Shown here in pieces: positions 4,277 to 6,120 of a stretch of 6,120 bases of DNA. The translations under genes and the position numbers were made by a program. The notes below the pieces were generated by a model. The model was not told the DNA's origin. It was given only the letters and a program-made list of their open reading frames with translations, and searched no databases. Every line of letters starts with the position of its first letter. Positions within the stretch are counted from its first letter, which is position 1. The DNA is from an uncultured Solirubrobacteraceae bacterium. GTDB taxonomy: Bacteria > Actinomycetota > Thermoleophilia > Solirubrobacterales > Solirubrobacteraceae. The stretch is from positions 1 through 6,120 of the forward strand of contig CADCVT010000174.1 in NCBI GenBank assembly GCA_902806215.1, in the 5' to 3' direction.

Positions 4277-6120
4277 GTGGGTTTGGACACCGAGTTCATC
4301 CGGCTCCCGCTGAGCTTCGACGTCCAGCGCCTGAGGGAGGAGGTCGCCGCGATCCCCGAGTCGGCGTGGCGGCCGCATCCGCAGGGCCACCCCGGGAACT
4401 CCGCGCTCCCGCTCGTCGCCCGCGGCGGCGACCCGGCGGACGACGGCGTGGCGGGGCGGATGCTGCCGACGCCAGTGCTCGAACGCCTCGAGTACGTCGC
4501 CCAGGTACTCGCGAGCCTCGAGACCGTGATCGGTCGCGCCCGGCTCATGCGGCTGGAGGGCCGCTCCACCGCGACGCGCCACGTCGACGTCAACTACTAC
4601 TGGGCCGACCGGGTGCGCGTGCACGTGCCGATCGTGACCAGCCCCGAGATCAGCTTCCTCTGCGGCGAGCGTTCGCTCCACATGGCGGCAGGCGAGGCAT
4701 GGATCTTCGACACCGAACGACTCCACGACGTCCACAACCCGACGGGCGACGCGCGCATCCACCTCGTCGCCGACACCGCCGGATCGCGCGCCTTCTGGGA
4801 CATGGTCGCCGGCGGCCACCGCCCGTTCGGGGAGCAGAGCGGCCGCGCGATCCGGCCGCGCGACGTGTACTGGGTGCCGGGGGCCAAGCCGGCACTCGAG
4901 ACCGAGCGGACCAACTTCCCCGTCGTGATGACGCCCTGGGAGATGGCGACCCACGTCGACGGGCTGCGCCGGCTCCTGATCGATCCCGCTACCGACGCGG
5001 CGGCTGCCTTCCTCGGTGCGCTCGACGGGCTCGTGGCCGACTGGCGCGCCGCGTGGGCGCGGCATGGCAACGGCAGGCCGGGATGGCCGGCGTATCAGGC
5101 GCTGCTCGAGCGTGCGCTCGAGGAGCTGCGCCCGCTCGCCGGCGCGCTCGAGCTGGCCAACGAGTTCGACGCGGTCGAGATGGCCCGCCAGCGCGTGCTC
5201 GTCCCCGCGCTCAACCCGGAGCTGGTGGAGGACGCGGAGGCGCCACGGCCCCCGCGCGCCGCGGCCGGCCGGGTCGCCGCGCAACGCGCCGCTCCCGCGA
5301 AGCCCGACGCGCGGTTCGCCCGGCCGATGATCATCGTGGCGCCGCCGCGCTCCGGGACGTCGTTGCTGTTCGAGACGCTCGCGCGGTCGCCCGATGTCGT
5401 CACGGTGGGCGGCGAGAGCCACGGCCTGATCGAGGGCATCGCCGAGCTTCACCCCTCCGCGCACGGCTGGGACTCGAACCGGCTCTCGGTGTCCAGTGCG
5501 ACCTCCGACGTGGCGACGCGCCTGCGCGACGCCTTCTTCGAAGCGCTGCGCGGCGGCGACGACGAGCCGCCGCCGCCGGACGCGACCGGGCTGCGCCTGC
5601 TCGAGAAGACGCCGAAGAACTCGCTGCGGATCCCGTTCCTGCGAGCCGTGTTCCCCGACGCGCTCTTCGTGTACCTGTGGCGCGAGCCGCGCGAGACGCT
5701 CGCGAGCATGATCGAGGCGTGGGAATCGGAGCGCTTCGTCACCTACCCGGACCTGCCGGGGTGGGAGGGACGACCGTGGTCGCTGCTGCTCACGCCCGAG
5801 TGGCGGCGTCTCGACGGCCTGCCGCTCGCCGACGTGGTCGCGGAGCAGTGGGCGTCGGCGACGCGGACGCTGCTCGGCGACCTCGAGCGGCTCGACCCGT
5901 CCGACTGGTGCGCCGTCGGCTACGACGCGTTCCTCGAGGATCCCGAGCGGGAGGTCGACCGCATCTGCGCGTTCGCCGGCATCGGCCGTGACCGCCCGAT
6001 CGGGCGCTCGCTGCCGCTCGCGGCGAACACGCTGACGCCGCCGGACCGCGACAAGTGGCGCGCCCGCGAGGCCGAGCTCGCGCCGGTGCTCCCTCGGCTC
6101 GACGCGCTCGCGGCGCGGGC
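4277..6120 (+). CDS. Fused aspartyl/asparaginyl beta-hydroxylase-type oxygenase and sulfotransferase, C-terminus cut by the window
   Basis: Open frame of 614 codons from GTG 4277 to the right edge, no stop. Residues about 5-170 resemble the Asp/Asn beta-hydroxylase (Asp_Arg_Hydrox) fold, an Fe(II)/2-oxoglutarate oxygenase. H102 (RHVDVNYYW) and H150 (FDTERLHDV) are the expected iron ligands, and R160, ten residues after the second His as in animal AspH, should hold 2-oxoglutarate. H116 in RVRVHVPI is a further conserved-looking position. Residues 171-318 are a less familiar, mostly helical middle region, followed by an Ala/Pro-rich linker (320-347). Residues 350 onward are a sulfotransferase: APPRSGTSLLFETL (355-368) is the PAPS 5'-phosphosulfate loop; EKTPKNSLRIPFL (443-455) and YLWREPRETLASM (466-478) match the family, with R469 and S477 as expected 3'-phosphate contacts. 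No signal peptide is seen, so it is probably cytoplasmic, where PAPS is made. In-frame ATGs at 4241 and 4202 are possible starts; the latter has GGAGG only 2 bases away. Substrate unknown. Confidence 0.88.
   Translation, partial: MGLDTEFIRLPLSFDVQRLREEVAAIPESAWRPHPQGHPGNSALPLVARGGDPADDGVAGRMLPTPVLERLEYVAQVLASLETVIGRARLMRLEGRSTATRHVDVNYYWADRVRVHVPIVTSPEISFLCGERSLHMAAGEAWIFDTERLHDVHNPTGDARIHLVADTAGSRAFWDMVAGGHRPFGEQSGRAIRPRDVYWVPGAKPALETERTNFPVVMTPWEMATHVDGLRRLLIDPATDAAAAFLGALDGLVADWRAAWARHGNGRPGWPAYQALLERALEELRPLAGALELANEFDAVEMARQRVLVPALNPELVEDAEAPRPPRAAAGRVAAQRAAPAKPDARFARPMIIVAPPRSGTSLLFETLARSPDVVTVGGESHGLIEGIAELHPSAHGWDSNRLSVSSATSDVATRLRDAFFEALRGGDDEPPPPDATGLRLLEKTPKNSLRIPFLRAVFPDALFVYLWREPRETLASMIEAWESERFVTYPDLPGWEGRPWSLLLTPEWRRLDGLPLADVVAEQWASATRTLLGDLERLDPSDWCAVGYDAFLEDPEREVDRICAFAGIGRDRPIGRSLPLAANTLTPPDRDKWRAREAELAPVLPRLDALAAR

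Noticed and set aside
4262..5464. A 400-codon minus-strand frame antisense to the fused enzyme.
   Set aside because: No motif, domain or start signal; it is a complement shadow of the real coding frame.
4021..5991. A 656-codon plus-strand frame overlapping the hydroxylase-sulfotransferase gene.
   Set aside because: It is almost entirely Arg, Ala, Pro and Gly. The frame shifted by one base carries all the oxygenase and sulfotransferase motifs and runs past the window end.

Overview
The window is very GC-rich, and true reading frames use almost only G or C at third codon positions. It looks like chromosomal DNA of an actinobacterium, most likely class Thermoleophilia (Solirubrobacterales). That placement is an inference. 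It rests on base composition, Shine-Dalgarno-poor starts placed directly behind -10-like hexamers, and a secreted beta-helix protein carrying an Ig-like module of a type I associate with that group.

Layout, left to right. (1) 1-399, minus strand: the first 133 codons of a Tat-exported protein that resembles fold-type III PLP enzymes (alanine racemase / D-threonine aldolase-like); the rest lies beyond the left edge. (2) 400-512: a divergent intergenic region with two adjacent inverted repeats and promoter-like hexamers. (3) 513-1916, plus strand: a complete isochorismate synthase (menF/entC family), probably for menaquinone synthesis. (4) 1940-4117, minus strand, convergent with menF and only 23 bases from it: a large secreted right-handed beta-helix protein with an Ig-like module, a Pro/Ala linker and a basic C-terminal domain. 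A TTG start behind a GGAG box fits better than the longer GTG start. (5) 4118-4276: a second divergent intergenic region with promoter candidates on both strands and a strong hairpin. (6) 4277-6120, plus strand, open at the right edge: a two-domain enzyme fusing an aspartyl/asparaginyl beta-hydroxylase-type Fe(II)/2-oxoglutarate oxygenase domain to a PAPS-dependent sulfotransferase domain.

No operon is visible: neighbouring genes are divergent or convergent, so each is probably transcribed alone. The isochorismate synthase is an ordinary housekeeping enzyme without other men genes beside it here. The most unusual item is the hydroxylase-sulfotransferase fusion, whose domain order suggests a hydroxylate-then-sulfate modification; its substrate cannot be read from the sequence. 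It is divergent from the beta-helix gene across a 159-base shared promoter region, so the two might be co-regulated. No tRNA, rRNA, CRISPR array, insertion sequence or phage gene was seen.
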